Numbered from the stretch's first letter, positions 1 to 8,861 are shown. The stretch: 64,000 nucleotides of DNA from Antrihabitans auranticaus (GCF_016481275.1 NZ_JAEMNW010000002.1:1178001-1242000), one strand, 5' to 3'. Program-made: numbers and translations. Notes: generated by a model from the letters alone, not told the origin.

Positions 1-1
1 C

Positions 2-127
2 CTCGCCGGCGCTCGGCAGCGACGAAGATCCAAGTCGATTCGACGACATGAAGAGGAGTCCGCGGTGCCCGAGGTCCACGTCGACGAAAACACCGCCGTA
101 CCGACGAAGATCGTGGCACGGAGGTGA
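2..127 (+). CDS. 3' end of an unidentified upstream frame
   Basis: A frame is open from the window edge to TGA 125-127, and the next gene starts at GTG 124, giving a 4-bp GTGA overlap of the kind common in this window. The last 20 codons (from GTG 65, preceded by GAGGAG) have high third-position GC and read MPEVHVDENTAVPTKIVARR. Antiporters of the following type are often preceded by a small TrkA-C regulatory subunit, but no such domain is visible in this piece. It could also be non-coding. Confidence 0.25.
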   Translation, partial: LAGARQRRRSKSIRRHEEESAVPEVHVDENTAVPTKIVARR

Positions 128-1248
128 CCTTCTCCACCCTTGCGCTGATCGCGGTCATCGGTATCGCCGGTCCCGTACTCGCAGCGCGCAGACAGTGGCA
201 CGTGCCTGTAGTTCTCGGCGAGTTGCTGGCCGGGATCGTCTTTGGTGCAACCGGTTTCGGTCTGCTCGACGCGTCGCAGCCCACCTTCGAGTTCCTCGCC
301 GACGTCGGCTTCGCGTTGACGATGTTTGTCGCCGGTACCCACGTACCCGTGCGAGATCCCGCCGTCCGGTCTGCCCTGGGCAAAGGCGCCCTGCGGGCGA
401 TCGTGGTCGGCGCCCTCGCGAGCATCCTCGGTGTAGCACTCGCGCAGGCCTTCGATACGGGACACGCGGCGCTCTATGCGGTGCTGATGGCATCGTCTTC
501 GGCAGCATTGGTCTTGCCGATCGTCGATTCGCTCGGTCTGCGGGGCACGTCCGTGCTCGATATGACCGCTCAAGTCGCCATCGCCGATACGGCCTGCATC
601 GTCGCCCTCCCCGTCGTGATCGATTCAGCCAACGCCGGTAGAGCCGCGATCGGCGCCGTAGTTGTGTCGGCATGCGCGATAGCGCTGTTCTTCGGTCTGC
701 GGCAGCTGGAGAATTCGGGCTTGCGGCGCAGAGTGCACGACCTGTCCGAGGACAGGAAGTTCGCCATCGAGCTACGCGTCAGCCTGGCCGTGCTCTTCGC
801 CCTGGCCGCACTTGCGACGAGCACTCACGTGTCGGTCATGTTGGCGGGCTTCTCCTTTGGGCTGGCGGTGGCCGCCGTCGGCGAACCGAGACGCGTCGCG
901 AAGCAGCTGTTCGCACTCAATGACGGGTTCCTCGGCCCACTCTTCTTCGTGTGGCTTGGGGCACGTATCGACCTGCGCGAGTTGGGCGATCATCCCGCGT
1001 TCATCGCGCTGGGCTTCGCCCTCGGCGCCGGTGCCGTGCTGGTCCATCTCGCCGCCAGGGCGCTCGGGCAGCCGATGCGACTCGGCGCGCTCGCCGCCTC
1101 GCAACTCGGCGTGCCGATCGCCGCGGTCACAATAGGCACCGGTCTCCAGATCCTCGAGCCCGGCGAGCCGTCGGCGTTGATTCTCGGCGCGCTCGTCACC
1201 ATTGCGGTTGCCGCTGTCGGCGGCGCGGTCGCAGCCAGGCGCGGGTGA
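124..1248 (+). CDS. Cation:proton antiporter (CPA2/Kef-type membrane domain)
   Basis: A 374-residue, almost wholly hydrophobic protein with about 11-12 predicted membrane segments, starting MTFSTLALIAVIGIAGPVLA. It fits the monovalent cation:proton antiporter-2 family, which exchanges K+ or Na+ for H+ across the cytoplasmic membrane. The usual C-terminal TrkA-N nucleotide-binding domain of KefB/KefC is absent: the protein ends shortly after the last hydrophobic segments, as in KhtU-like antiporters gated by a separate subunit. GTG 124 is the first start after an in-frame stop at 49-51, with GGAGG directly before it. Family call from hydrophobic pattern and local motifs; ion specificity is unknown. 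Confidence 0.8.
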   Translation: MTFSTLALIAVIGIAGPVLAARRQWHVPVVLGELLAGIVFGATGFGLLDASQPTFEFLADVGFALTMFVAGTHVPVRDPAVRSALGKGALRAIVVGALASILGVALAQAFDTGHAALYAVLMASSSAALVLPIVDSLGLRGTSVLDMTAQVAIADTACIVALPVVIDSANAGRAAIGAVVVSACAIALFFGLRQLENSGLRRRVHDLSEDRKFAIELRVSLAVLFALAALATSTHVSVMLAGFSFGLAVAAVGEPRRVAKQLFALNDGFLGPLFFVWLGARIDLRELGDHPAFIALGFALGAGAVLVHLAARALGQPMRLGALAASQLGVPIAAVTIGTGLQILEPGEPSALILGALVTIAVAAVGGAVAARRG

Positions 1249-1311
1249 ACTCTGCGCGAACATCGCGCCGAGCATTGGCTCTACGCCCTGCGGGGTGTGC
1301 ACGATGGAGGT

Positions 1312-1527
1312 GTGTCCACCAGCGAGCCGTTCCTGCCGATCAAGAATGCCCATGCCGACGCGATCGACGCCGCAGACCCAGGTTTGGGCGCACCCGGCAC
1401 GATAATCCCGCCAGAGCGAGACGAAGCGGAGTTGAGCGCTGCCGAGCAGGCCTTCGAAGAGCGCATGGACCAGGAACGCGAGCGCGAGCCGCTGTTCCGG
1501 CCACCGGTTCCGAAGCAGCACGACTGA
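1312..1527 (+). CDS. Small acidic hypothetical protein
   Basis: A 71-residue protein rich in Glu, Asp and Pro, with no hydrophobic segment or signal. A central helix (about residues 40-60, EAELSAAEQAFEERMDQERE) looks like a short amphipathic or coiled segment, and the tail is PLFRPPVPKQHD. GTG 1312 gives the natural-looking start VSTSEPF, but GGAGG lies only one base before it; GTG 1297 (five residues longer) is the alternative. It stands alone between the antiporter and a convergent STAS gene. I do not recognise it. Confidence 0.5.
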   Translation: MSTSEPFLPIKNAHADAIDAADPGLGAPGTIIPPERDEAELSAAEQAFEERMDQEREREPLFRPPVPKQHD

Positions 1528-1548
1528 TACTCGGCTGAACTGCCCTAC

Positions 1549-1938
1549 TCAGCGAGCAAGCGCCTTCACGGCCTGAGCGAGATCCGGGTGCACGCCGATG
1601 ACGCCGGCAACGTCCGTCAGCGTCAATGGGCGCAAAGTTGTTGGGCTGTCTGCGATTATCGTGAACCGGACCGCGGAGGCCGCGGCCTCGCGATGCGCGA
1701 CGATCAGGGCCGTAAGCCCTGCCGAGGCCAAGAAAGTCACGCGCCGCAAATCGACGATGACTCCGCGGGGCCCGGCCCCGACGGCCGAGAGCACAGCTTC
1801 GGTGAATCGCGGAGCGGTGAGCATGTCCAGTTCGCCACTGGCAGTGAGCTTCACCAGCCGATCGTCCAGATTCTCGATCATGATCGGGAGTTCATTCTGG
1901 CCTGAAACCGTGCCGTCGAACGACGGGTCATCCAACAT
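1549..1938 (-). CDS. STAS-domain anti-sigma-factor antagonist
   Basis: A 129-residue single STAS domain related to SpoIIAA/RsbV. The core strand-loop reads VDLRRVTFLASAGLTALI, where the serine of ASAG matches the phosphorylated Ser/Thr used in partner switching with an anti-sigma kinase. The frame extends 11 codons upstream, but ATG 1938 is preceded at ideal distance by GAGGTGA, so the shorter form is chosen. No anti-sigma kinase or sigma factor gene is adjacent. It is divergent from the MerR gene, and the 128 bases between carry the promoters of both. Domain identity is secure; the partner is unknown. Confidence 0.8.
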   Translation of the reverse strand: MLDDPSFDGTVSGQNELPIMIENLDDRLVKLTASGELDMLTAPRFTEAVLSAVGAGPRGVIVDLRRVTFLASAGLTALIVAHREAAASAVRFTIIADSPTTLRPLTLTDVAGVIGVHPDLAQAVKALAR

Positions 1939-2023
1939 CTCAGTCACCTCGCATAGGTCGAAGGAATCCATGCCTTGCAGATAACCTCAGTCATTTGGTG
2001 TAGATTTTGTATCACCGTGGTAG

Positions 2024-2035
2024 CTTGTTTGCAAG
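2024..2035. promoter_or_regulatory. Possible operator for the MerR/HspR-like regulator
   Basis: Short inverted repeat CTTG-tttg-CAAG in the leader of the MerR gene, between the divergent STAS and MerR genes. HspR proteins bind HAIR elements with CTTGAGT and ACTCAAG arms; only the CTTG/CAAG ends are present here and the spacer is short, so this is a weak candidate. Confidence 0.2.
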
Positions 2036-2066
2036 TGGGAAATCGCAACGCGCCCGGAGGCAGCCT

Positions 2067-2456
2067 GTGACAGACGATTCGTCGATCGACCCCACCGGCT
2101 CTGCCGTGCCGAACGATCGTGGTGTGTACGGAATAACGGTTGCCGCGGAACTGAGTGGCGTCGCTGTGCAGAGCCTGCGACTCTATGAGCAGCGCGGCCT
2201 ACTCATGCCGAGCAGGACCGAGGGCGGGACGCGTAGATACAGCGCGGCAGACTTGCATCGGCTGCGCCGCATAACCGAGCTTCTGAGCGATGGAGTGAAC
2301 CTCGCAGGCGTCGCAAAGATTCTGGAACTGGAGGATGACAACTCCAAGTTGGCTTCCGACATCACACAACTCGTCGACGACAATAAGCGCCTCGACACCG
2401 ACAACGTGAGGATGCGCACCGATCCAGCGGACGCGCGGGACGACGCGCCCAGCTGA
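2067..2456 (+). CDS. MerR-family regulator, HspR-like
   Basis: A 129-residue DNA-binding protein. After an acidic N-tail, residues about 20-90 form a MerR winged helix: VAAELSGVAVQSLRLYEQRG then GGTRRYSAADLHRLRRI, and NLAGVAKILELE, which is the typical HspR hinge. The C-terminal part is a polar heptad-like helix (DNKRLDTDNVRMRTD) for dimerisation. HspR homologues repress chaperone genes, but no chaperone lies here, so its target is not shown. The start is GTG 2067, ten bases after GGAGG; the frame is open 20 codons further upstream. Confidence 0.8.
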   Translation: MTDDSSIDPTGSAVPNDRGVYGITVAAELSGVAVQSLRLYEQRGLLMPSRTEGGTRRYSAADLHRLRRITELLSDGVNLAGVAKILELEDDNSKLASDITQLVDDNKRLDTDNVRMRTDPADARDDAPS

Positions 2457-2475
2457 ACGCTGCTGCTGACCGCCG

Positions 2476-3705
2476 TCACGGGCCTTCGAGCGCCAGTCCA
2501 GCGTAGATCTCGTTGAGCGCCACGGGCAGCAATCCCTGCGCGGTGGTTTTGCCCTCGGGCGACAAGGTCAGATTGGTCCAAATCACGAGGGTGACGTCGT
2601 TGTCGCGGTCATAACCCATGAACGAGTTGAACCCGGGCAGTTCGCCGCCGTGGTAGTACATCGAGGCATTCGGCGCGAAACGCTGGTATGTGATGCCGTA
2701 GCCGTAACTCTGCCCCTCCGGTTTCTCCGGGTCTTCCAATTGCACGCTGTCGAGCCACTGTTGGCGGTAATCGGCGTCGAATACGTCGCCCGAAGCCAGG
2801 GCCTTGATCCACATGGCGAGGTTGCCCGCTGTCGAGATGGCACCACCGGCTGCCGTTGCGTACGACGCGTTCTGGTTCGTGTAGTCGATCGGCTGCAAGG
2901 TTCCCGCCTTTGCGGCCGCTTCGATCTCGGGCGGGTACGGCACGTCGAGCAACGCATATGTGGAGCCGCCGTACATGTAGCCGTGCGAGTACGGCTGCGG
3001 CATCGAGGTGTCGCCGACCGCCGGAATCGATGTTTGCTGCAGTCCGAGCGGCGTGTACAGCCGGTCCTGGATCTGGTCGCGCAGCGGGCGCTCGCCGACC
3101 TTCTCCGCGACGAGACCGAGCAACGCGTAGTTGGTGTTGCTGTACTCGTAGTCGGCATCGGGCGCGAAGTTCGGCGGCCGCTCGAACGCGAACGCGAGCA
3201 CCTCTTGCGGCGTCCAGGCCTTCGCCGGGTCGGCGTCCATCACTTCGGCCAACTCGGGGGCGTTGGTGTAGCCGTAGAGTCCGCTGCGCATCTTCAGCAA
3301 GTCGGCAATCGTGATGTTCGTGCCGTTCGGAACGTCTGGGACATAGGCAGATACGGGATCGTCGAACTTCAGTTTGCCGTCCTGTGCGAGGAGCACGATC
3401 AGGGCAGCAGTCATGGTCTTGGTGTTGGATGCGATCCGGAAATGGGTATCCGTCGTCGGCGGTACCTGCTCCCCCAACTGCGTTGTTCCGACGATTGCTT
3501 CGAACTCGCCCTGCGGAGTGCGGAGCAGAACCACAGCACCGGGGACCCCCAGCTTCTTGGCAGCATCCTCGATCGCGGTCTGGAAAGCCGCCGGATCGAT
3601 CGAATTCAGCGCAGCTGAGCCGGCACTGGATTCCCGGTCGGACGAGCAGGCCACGCCGAACAGCGCGAGGCAGCACGTGACCGCGACGTACACGGACCTC
3701 TGCAT
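2476..3705 (-). CDS. Serine hydrolase lipoprotein (class C beta-lactamase/DD-peptidase fold)
   Basis: About 409 residues. The N-terminus MQRSVYVAVTCCLALFGVAC is a lipoprotein signal with the cysteine at about position 20, so the enzyme should be anchored outside the membrane. The penicillin-binding-protein motifs are present: SxxK as SNTK, the tyrosine motif as YSN, and HxG (the KTG equivalent) as HGG in YYHGGELPG. The family includes D-alanyl-D-alanine carboxypeptidases, esterases and class C beta-lactamases, and substrate cannot be told from motifs. ATG 3723 or TTG/ATG starts further upstream are possible; the short form gives the best signal peptide. Convergent with the MerR gene. Confidence 0.85.
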   Translation of the reverse strand: MQRSVYVAVTCCLALFGVACSSDRESSAGSAALNSIDPAAFQTAIEDAAKKLGVPGAVVLLRTPQGEFEAIVGTTQLGEQVPPTTDTHFRIASNTKTMTAALIVLLAQDGKLKFDDPVSAYVPDVPNGTNITIADLLKMRSGLYGYTNAPELAEVMDADPAKAWTPQEVLAFAFERPPNFAPDADYEYSNTNYALLGLVAEKVGERPLRDQIQDRLYTPLGLQQTSIPAVGDTSMPQPYSHGYMYGGSTYALLDVPYPPEIEAAAKAGTLQPIDYTNQNASYATAAGGAISTAGNLAMWIKALASGDVFDADYRQQWLDSVQLEDPEKPEGQSYGYGITYQRFAPNASMYYHGGELPGFNSFMGYDRDNDVTLVIWTNLTLSPEGKTTAQGLLPVALNEIYAGLALEGP

Positions 3706-3877
3706 CGCACCGGATACGCCCATCCCGCACCACCGCCTTGACACAGGTCCGCGTGCAGCGCAGACGCGCCGCATCACCGGTCGTTATGCTTTCGTAATCT
3801 AAGCTTCCCCGCACCCGTTGTCCAGCAGCAATATTCGGACCCGTTTGCCGACGTGGCGTGGGGGTATTCACCGAAGC

Positions 3878-4570
3878 GTGAGCAATCAAAACGACGCAGT
3901 TCTGTTCGACATCGACGGCACCCTCGTCGACTCGAACTACCTGCACACGGTCACCTGGTCGCGGGCCTTTGCCGAAGTCGGCCATGCCGTCGATTCCTGG
4001 CGCATCCATCGCGCGATCGGCATGGACGGCTCGATGCTCGTCGAGCAATTGCTGCCGGGCGCGAAAGAGGAAGCGAGACAACGCGCAAAGGATCTGCACA
4101 GCCGCTATTACAAAGAATCAGCACCCGCACTGCGGGCGCTGTCCGGCACGCGTGAACTGTTGCAGGAGATTGCGTCTCGCCACCTCCAGGTCGTACTCGC
4201 CACATCCGCTCCCGAAGACGAACTCGCGATTTTGCGCGACGTGCTGGGCGTCGACGAGATCATCTCGGCAGTGACATCGGACGACGACGTCGAAACCGCG
4301 AAGCCGAGACCGGACATTGTCCAAGTCGCACTGGAGAAGTCGGGCGTATCCGCCCACAATGCGGTATTCGTCGGCGATACCGAGTGGGATGCGAAGGCGT
4401 GCGTGCACGCCGGGGTTCCGTTCGTAGGTGTGTTGACGGGCGGAATCGCCTCGTGCGAACTGCAGCAAGCAGGCGTCCTCGCGATCTACGACGACCCGGC
4501 AGACATGCTGGAGCATCTCGACGAGGGACCGATCGGGCGACTGGGACGCGCCACTTCTCGGGACTCATAG
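3878..4570 (+). CDS. HAD-superfamily phosphatase (phosphoglycolate phosphatase-like)
   Basis: A 230-residue cytoplasmic hydrolase with all four haloacid dehalogenase motifs: DIDGTLVDSN near the N-terminus (nucleophile Asp and acid/base Asp), LATSA (motif II), AKPRPD (motif III Lys) and GDTEWD (motif IV). The helical cap lies between motifs I and II, as in Gph and beta-phosphoglucomutase-like enzymes. The substrate is probably a small phosphorylated metabolite but is not determined by sequence. The start is GTG 3878; no good Shine-Dalgarno sequence is seen. It converges with the glycosidase gene with only 13 bases between stops. Confidence 0.85.
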   Translation: MSNQNDAVLFDIDGTLVDSNYLHTVTWSRAFAEVGHAVDSWRIHRAIGMDGSMLVEQLLPGAKEEARQRAKDLHSRYYKESAPALRALSGTRELLQEIASRHLQVVLATSAPEDELAILRDVLGVDEIISAVTSDDDVETAKPRPDIVQVALEKSGVSAHNAVFVGDTEWDAKACVHAGVPFVGVLTGGIASCELQQAGVLAIYDDPADMLEHLDEGPIGRLGRATSRDS

Positions 4571-4583
4571 CGGGAAGGGATTG

Positions 4584-5630
4584 TCACTGCACCGAGACGA
4601 CCAGGTTCTCTTCCGAAAGCGCGTCTTCGTCGGGTTGGTCGACGTCGGGGACCTCGTCGCTGGTCGAACTCGGTGAGCCGTCCCCGACCTCGGGCCAGCC
4701 GTTCGCCCATTCGATCTTGTCGATGAAGCCCTCGCGGCGCTGCACTCCACTGTCCAGATACAGATCATTGCGTGGTGTGGCGTGGTAGACGATCCAGTCG
4801 TCTCCAGCATCGTCGGTGGCGATCGCGTTGTGCCCGGGTCCGGCGTACTTGTCGTCGCCCGCGAGGATGAGTGCGCCTCCACCCTCGTTGAGATCTTGAC
4901 CTTTGCGGTCGAGGTACGGACCGGTCAGCTTGGCAGAACGGCCGACGAGTACGCGGTATGCCGTGTTTTCGGCGCGGCAGCAGTTGCCGGCCGACACGAA
5001 CAGGTAGTAGAACCCGCCGTGTTGCTTCACGTATGCGGCTTCGAAGCGTTTGTCCGCGACTTGGACCGGGTCACCGGCCGGTTCTGTGCCGGCCGAGTTG
5101 AGCGGAATCGCGAAGATACCCTTGAAATTGCCGACGAAGATCGTCTTCGAATTGCCATTGCTCCAGACGTACGGATCGATCGTGCCGCCGACCCCGACAT
5201 CGCTGGCGCAGAACACTTCCCGGCCGAGATCGGTCCAGGGCCCGGTGGGAGTCGGCGCGGTTGCGTATCCGATGCAGGGGTCCGACACACCGCCGACGGA
5301 GTAGTAGAGGTTGTACTTGCCGTTCGCGCTGTGCACATCGGGCGCCCAGAGTCCCGCGCCGTCGGGCACCCAACTCGGACGGTCGTCGAAGACCGTGCCC
5401 GCTTCGGACCATTCGACGAGGTCGGTCGATTCGAAGATTGCCATCTCGCGAACCCCGTTGCCGTCACCCCAGTCGTCCGCGGTTGTGTACATGTAGTACT
5501 TGCCGTCGTCTGCCCGGACCACGCTCGGGTCGGCCGCGACCGGTTCGACCACCGGCTCGGCATCGGCAGTCGGACTCGCCACTGCCATGCCCAATACGGT
5601 CAGCGCCGCAGCAACCCCCGTTGCCCGCAT
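4584..5630 (-). CDS. Secreted glycoside hydrolase, family 43-like
   Basis: A 348-residue protein with a cleavable signal peptide (residues 1-24, ending TADA). It has the five-bladed beta-propeller pattern of GH43 (arabinanases, xylosidases, arabinofuranosidases). Candidate catalytic residues are D34 in ADPSVV (base), D152 in IDPYV (pKa modulator) and E197 in FEAAYV (acid). Cysteine pairs C119/C141 and the adjacent pair in GNCC could form disulfides outside the cell. The C-terminal 30 residues are acidic, Ser/Pro-rich and outside the propeller. GAGAGGGTG precedes ATG 5630. It may act on cell-wall arabinan or plant arabinose polymers; I cannot tell which. Confidence 0.8.
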   Translation of the reverse strand: MRATGVAAALTVLGMAVASPTADAEPVVEPVAADPSVVRADDGKYYMYTTADDWGDGNGVREMAIFESTDLVEWSEAGTVFDDRPSWVPDGAGLWAPDVHSANGKYNLYYSVGGVSDPCIGYATAPTPTGPWTDLGREVFCASDVGVGGTIDPYVWSNGNSKTIFVGNFKGIFAIPLNSAGTEPAGDPVQVADKRFEAAYVKQHGGFYYLFVSAGNCCRAENTAYRVLVGRSAKLTGPYLDRKGQDLNEGGGALILAGDDKYAGPGHNAIATDDAGDDWIVYHATPRNDLYLDSGVQRREGFIDKIEWANGWPEVGDGSPSSTSDEVPDVDQPDEDALSEENLVVSVQ

Positions 5631-5802
5631 GCAACCACACCCTCTCGCCTGTGGGTCGCGCGGGAGAACCCGTCACAACTGCGACCAATGGGGTCAATGG
5701 TGCCGGTGATACTGATGTTCTCGACCACCAACGATGCGAATGACGCTCAACCGAAACAGTGTCGTGACCGCTCGGCGGCGTGTCGGACGCCCGGCAGCGG
5801 GC

Positions 5803-6057
5803 CTAGACGTCCTGCAGCAAAGTCAGAACTTGTGGCTCGGACAGGTGGTCGATCGATTCTCCGTCGGGCTTGACCACCGTGAAGTTGTGCTCGGTGACAA
5901 CAAGAAGCACTTCTTGTTCGCCCGGGTCCAGCACGGCTGCGACGGACTCATCGGGTCGCACACGGATGCCCTTCGGCTCACCGAGCGAGTTCAACTCGGC
6001 GACCTTATCCAGCGGGACCAGGCCCAAGTCAGTGGTTTCGCCCAAGTTAGTGGTCAC
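5803..6057 (-). CDS. Small hypothetical protein coupled to the GntR regulator
   Basis: An 84-residue soluble protein starting at GTG 6057, overlapping the stop of the upstream GntR gene by 4 bp (GTGA), which indicates translational coupling. It has two short beta-like stretches (KGIRVRPDE and EVLLVVTEHNFTVV) and the ending LSEPQVLTLLQDV. I do not recognise the family. It may modulate the regulator or belong to the same transcript by chance. Confidence 0.6.
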   Translation of the reverse strand: MTTNLGETTDLGLVPLDKVAELNSLGEPKGIRVRPDESVAAVLDPGEQEVLLVVTEHNFTVVKPDGESIDHLSEPQVLTLLQDV

Positions 6058-6794
6058 GTCGGGGTGCTACCCACACTTTCCTGATGTGAAACATCGGCGA
6101 TTGCGGCAGCCGATTCGCTCACGATTGCGAGCATCGCCTCCTCGGCGGCGATGCTGTCCCGAGCCTGAATCGACGACGCAACGACGCCGTGGAGTCGAAT
6201 CGCCTCCGGTTCGGCAACGTGCGGCATCAAAGCGTGCCGGGTCCGGCCGGCAAGAACCTCCACCACGATGTCGGCCATGCCGCGCAGCAACGGGTTGCCT
6301 GACGCCTCGAGCAACGTCCGATGAAAGTCGGCATCGTGCGCGAGATATGCGTCGCCGTCGGCCGCTCGAGCGGTTGCCGACATACCCATGACAGCGGCGG
6401 TCAGTGCACCGCATTGCGTCGGCGTCGCACGATTCGCCGCGAGTCGCGCGGCGAGCGGCTCGATCCCCGACCGCAACTCGCTCAGTGCGCGCAGCTGCTC
6501 GTAGCGACCAGGCCCAGCGAGTTGCCAACGAATAATGCTCGGGTCCAACGGATTCCACGATTCGTGGGATTGGACTGTGATACCGACCCGCCGCCGGACC
6601 GCCACGAGTCCCATCGACTCGAGCACACGCACGACTTCGCGTACAACAGTCCGGGACATGCCGTACTGGACCACCATCTCGTCGGCGAGAATCCGCGTTC
6701 CGGCCGGAATGCGGCCGGACACGATGTCTGACCCCAACCGGTCCACCAGCGTGGTGTGCAGCTGCTGAAACCCCTCGGCGTCGTCGGCTTTCAT
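6054..6794 (-). CDS. gntR: GntR-family (FadR/FCD) repressor of the gluconate genes
   Basis: A 246-residue regulator: N-terminal winged helix (residues about 10-75, with the recognition segment MSRTVVREVVRVLESMGLV) followed by an all-helical FCD effector domain (LRALSELRSGIEPLAARLAA and HDADFHRTLLEASGN, whose Asp and His residues form the metal/ligand site). It is divergent from the gluconate permease and gluconokinase genes, the classic arrangement for a gluconate-responsive repressor. GGGAGGA precedes ATG 6794. It likely binds the palindrome at 6850-6862. Confidence 0.88.
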   Translation of the reverse strand: MKADDAEGFQQLHTTLVDRLGSDIVSGRIPAGTRILADEMVVQYGMSRTVVREVVRVLESMGLVAVRRRVGITVQSHESWNPLDPSIIRWQLAGPGRYEQLRALSELRSGIEPLAARLAANRATPTQCGALTAAVMGMSATARAADGDAYLAHDADFHRTLLEASGNPLLRGMADIVVEVLAGRTRHALMPHVAEPEAIRLHGVVASSIQARDSIAAEEAMLAIVSESAAAIADVSHQESVGSTPT

Positions 6795-6849
6795 TCTGCA
6801 ATCCTCCCACCTACCGGATCAAACGTATGGCACGTGTCACAATTTCCAG

Positions 6850-6862
6850 AATACGTAGTATT
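6850..6862. promoter_or_regulatory. Candidate GntR operator
   Basis: Perfect inverted repeat AATAC-GTA-GTATT in the 170-bp region between gntR and the gluconate permease gene, 55 bp from the gntR start. FCD-type GntR proteins bind short palindromes of this size; position and symmetry support it, binding is inferred. Confidence 0.5.
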
Positions 6863-6964
6863 AATCACGATTACCTCTTGAAATTACCATACTTATCCGG
6901 CACAGTGATGTTCGTCATAGCGCACCGACGACGTCGGGCCCGAGCCAATCCCAAAGGCCATCCA

Positions 6965-8356
6965 ATGAACCACTTAGACGTTCTCGCCGCGAGTAGCGGC
7001 ACACACGACGCCCGGTTGATCCTCGCTGCACTGGGTGGCGTCGCGGTCATCATCCTGCTGATCACCTGGCTGAAGGTGCACCCCTTCCTCGCGCTGGCGA
7101 TCGGCGCGATCGGAGTCGGAATCGGCGCGGGCCTAGGCGCCTCGTCGTCTGTCGAAAGCTTCAGCAAGGGCTTCGGATCGACCATGGGGGGCGTCGGCAT
7201 CCTCATCGGATTCGGTGCGATGTTCGGCAAGTTGCTCGCCGATTCCGGTGGCGCCGATCGAATCGTCGACACCCTCGTCGGGCGGTCCAGCGCAGCGATG
7301 CTGCCGTGGACGATGGCCCTGGTCGGCGCGGTGATCGGTCTACCGATGTTCTTCGAGATCGGCCTCGTGCTGCTGATGCCGGTGATCATTCTCGTCGCCC
7401 GGCGCTCCGGGCTGCCGCTGATCAGCATTGCCATTCCGACCCTGGCCGGCCTATCGGTTATGCATGGCCTTGTTCCACCACATCCGGGTCCGCTCGTCGC
7501 GGTCGCCGCACTCGACGCCAACCTCGGTCTCACACTCGGACTCGGCGTACTCGTCGCGATCCCGACCGTCATCATCTCGGGCCCACTGTTCAGCAAGTTG
7601 GCAGTTCGCTGGGTCAATGTTCCGGTGCCTGCGCTCTTCATGACCGACGAGGACGTCGACGGTTTCGAGGAGAAGCCCGAGCGCCCTCGTCCGTCGTTCG
7701 CAGCTGCCCTTGTCAGCGTCCTCGTACCGGTCATTCTCATGCTGGGCAAGGCAATTGCCGAGGTCGTCGCGCCGGATTCCGAAAACTGGGTCAAGCTTGT
7801 CATCGACTTCCTCGGAACACCGGTTATCGCACTCGGGTTGGCAGTCATCGTCGGCGTCTTCCTGCTGGGCAGGGGCGGACAGATGGATCGCTCGGCCATC
7901 GCCAAATCGCTCGAGACGTCGCTGCCGCCCATCGCCGGCATTCTGCTGATCGTCGGCGCCGGTGGCGGCTTCAAGCAGGTCCTTGTCGATACCGGAATCG
8001 GCACCGTCATTGCCGACGCGATCGAAGGAAGCAAGCTTTCGGTCCTGCTGCTCGCGTGGATCGTCGCGGCACTGATCCGCGTCGCAACCGGCTCCGCCAC
8101 TGTTGCAACCGTGACCGCATCCGGCATCCTCGCACCCGTCGCCGCAGACCTGACGAGTTCGCATGTGTCCCTGATGGTCCTGGCGATCGGCGCCGGATCC
8201 CTGTTCCTCTCACACGTCAACGACGCCGGGTTCTGGCTGGTCAAGGAGTACCTTGGCACCACCGTCGGGCAGAACCTCAAGACGTGGACCGTCATGGAAT
8301 GCGTCATCTCCGTCACAGGACTTGCGGGTGTACTCGCGCTGAGCGTGGTGATCTGA
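6965..8356 (+). CDS. gntP: Gluconate:H+ symporter, GntP family
   Basis: A 463-residue integral membrane protein with about 12-14 hydrophobic segments. Typical GntP-family segments are visible, including MGGVGILIGFGAMFGKLLADSGGA, the loop PPHPGP after SVMHGLV, and the C-terminal RVATGSATVATVTASGIL. It should import gluconate (or a related sugar acid) with protons. ATG 6965 follows AAAGG; longer in-frame versions run through the promoter region and are rejected. gntK starts 1 bp after its stop, so import and phosphorylation are on one transcript, repressed by the divergent GntR. Confidence 0.92.
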   Translation: MNHLDVLAASSGTHDARLILAALGGVAVIILLITWLKVHPFLALAIGAIGVGIGAGLGASSSVESFSKGFGSTMGGVGILIGFGAMFGKLLADSGGADRIVDTLVGRSSAAMLPWTMALVGAVIGLPMFFEIGLVLLMPVIILVARRSGLPLISIAIPTLAGLSVMHGLVPPHPGPLVAVAALDANLGLTLGLGVLVAIPTVIISGPLFSKLAVRWVNVPVPALFMTDEDVDGFEEKPERPRPSFAAALVSVLVPVILMLGKAIAEVVAPDSENWVKLVIDFLGTPVIALGLAVIVGVFLLGRGGQMDRSAIAKSLETSLPPIAGILLIVGAGGGFKQVLVDTGIGTVIADAIEGSKLSVLLLAWIVAALIRVATGSATVATVTASGILAPVAADLTSSHVSLMVLAIGAGSLFLSHVNDAGFWLVKEYLGTTVGQNLKTWTVMECVISVTGLAGVLALSVVI

Positions 8357-8357
8357 C

Positions 8358-8861
8358 GTGATACTCGTAGTGATGGGTGTCTCTGGCTGCGGAAAGTCAA
8401 CGGTGGCAGGAATATTGGCCGGCCAACTCGGGTGGGACCTGCTCGAAGGTGATGACCTCCACCCCGCCTCGAATGTTGCCAAGATGGCGTCCGGCCGGCC
8501 ACTGACCGACGAGGACCGTTGGCCATGGCTCGAGCGGATCGCCGAGTGGATGCGCGAGCACACGGCAGCGGGCAAGTCGGGAATCGTCACCTGCTCCGCT
8601 CTCAAGCGCAGCTACCGCGACGTGATGCGAACCGACGACGTCGTTTTCGTTCATCTGGACGGTTCACGCCAGGAGATCGGCGATCGGCTGACGATGCGGC
8701 TCGACCACTTCATGCCACCCACGCTGCTCAACGATCAGATCGCCACTCTCGAACCACCTGGCGACGACGAGCAGAAGCTGACAGTCGGAATCGGCCGTCC
8801 CCCGGGCGAGGAGGTCGCCGAAATCATCCAGCGGCTGGGGCTGACCCCGACCGAACACTAA
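8358..8861 (+). CDS. gntK: Gluconokinase
   Basis: A 167-residue P-loop kinase (EC 2.7.1.12) making 6-phosphogluconate from gluconate and ATP. The Walker A motif GVSGCGKST is at residues about 8-16, followed by the family signature LLEGDDLHPASNVAKM and by CSALKRSYRD. GTG 8358 lies directly after the permease stop. The product is the substrate of Edd encoded 2.8 kb downstream, so the two transcripts form one route. The stop overlaps the stop of the convergent ROK gene by 4 bp. Confidence 0.95.
   Translation: MILVVMGVSGCGKSTVAGILAGQLGWDLLEGDDLHPASNVAKMASGRPLTDEDRWPWLERIAEWMREHTAAGKSGIVTCSALKRSYRDVMRTDDVVFVHLDGSRQEIGDRLTMRLDHFMPPTLLNDQIATLEPPGDDEQKLTVGIGRPPGEEVAEIIQRLGLTPTEH

Noticed and set aside
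6871-8526. 551-codon minus-strand frame opposite the gluconate permease
   Set aside because: Ser/Arg/Thr-rich antisense shadow; the plus strand encodes a clear GntP-family protein.
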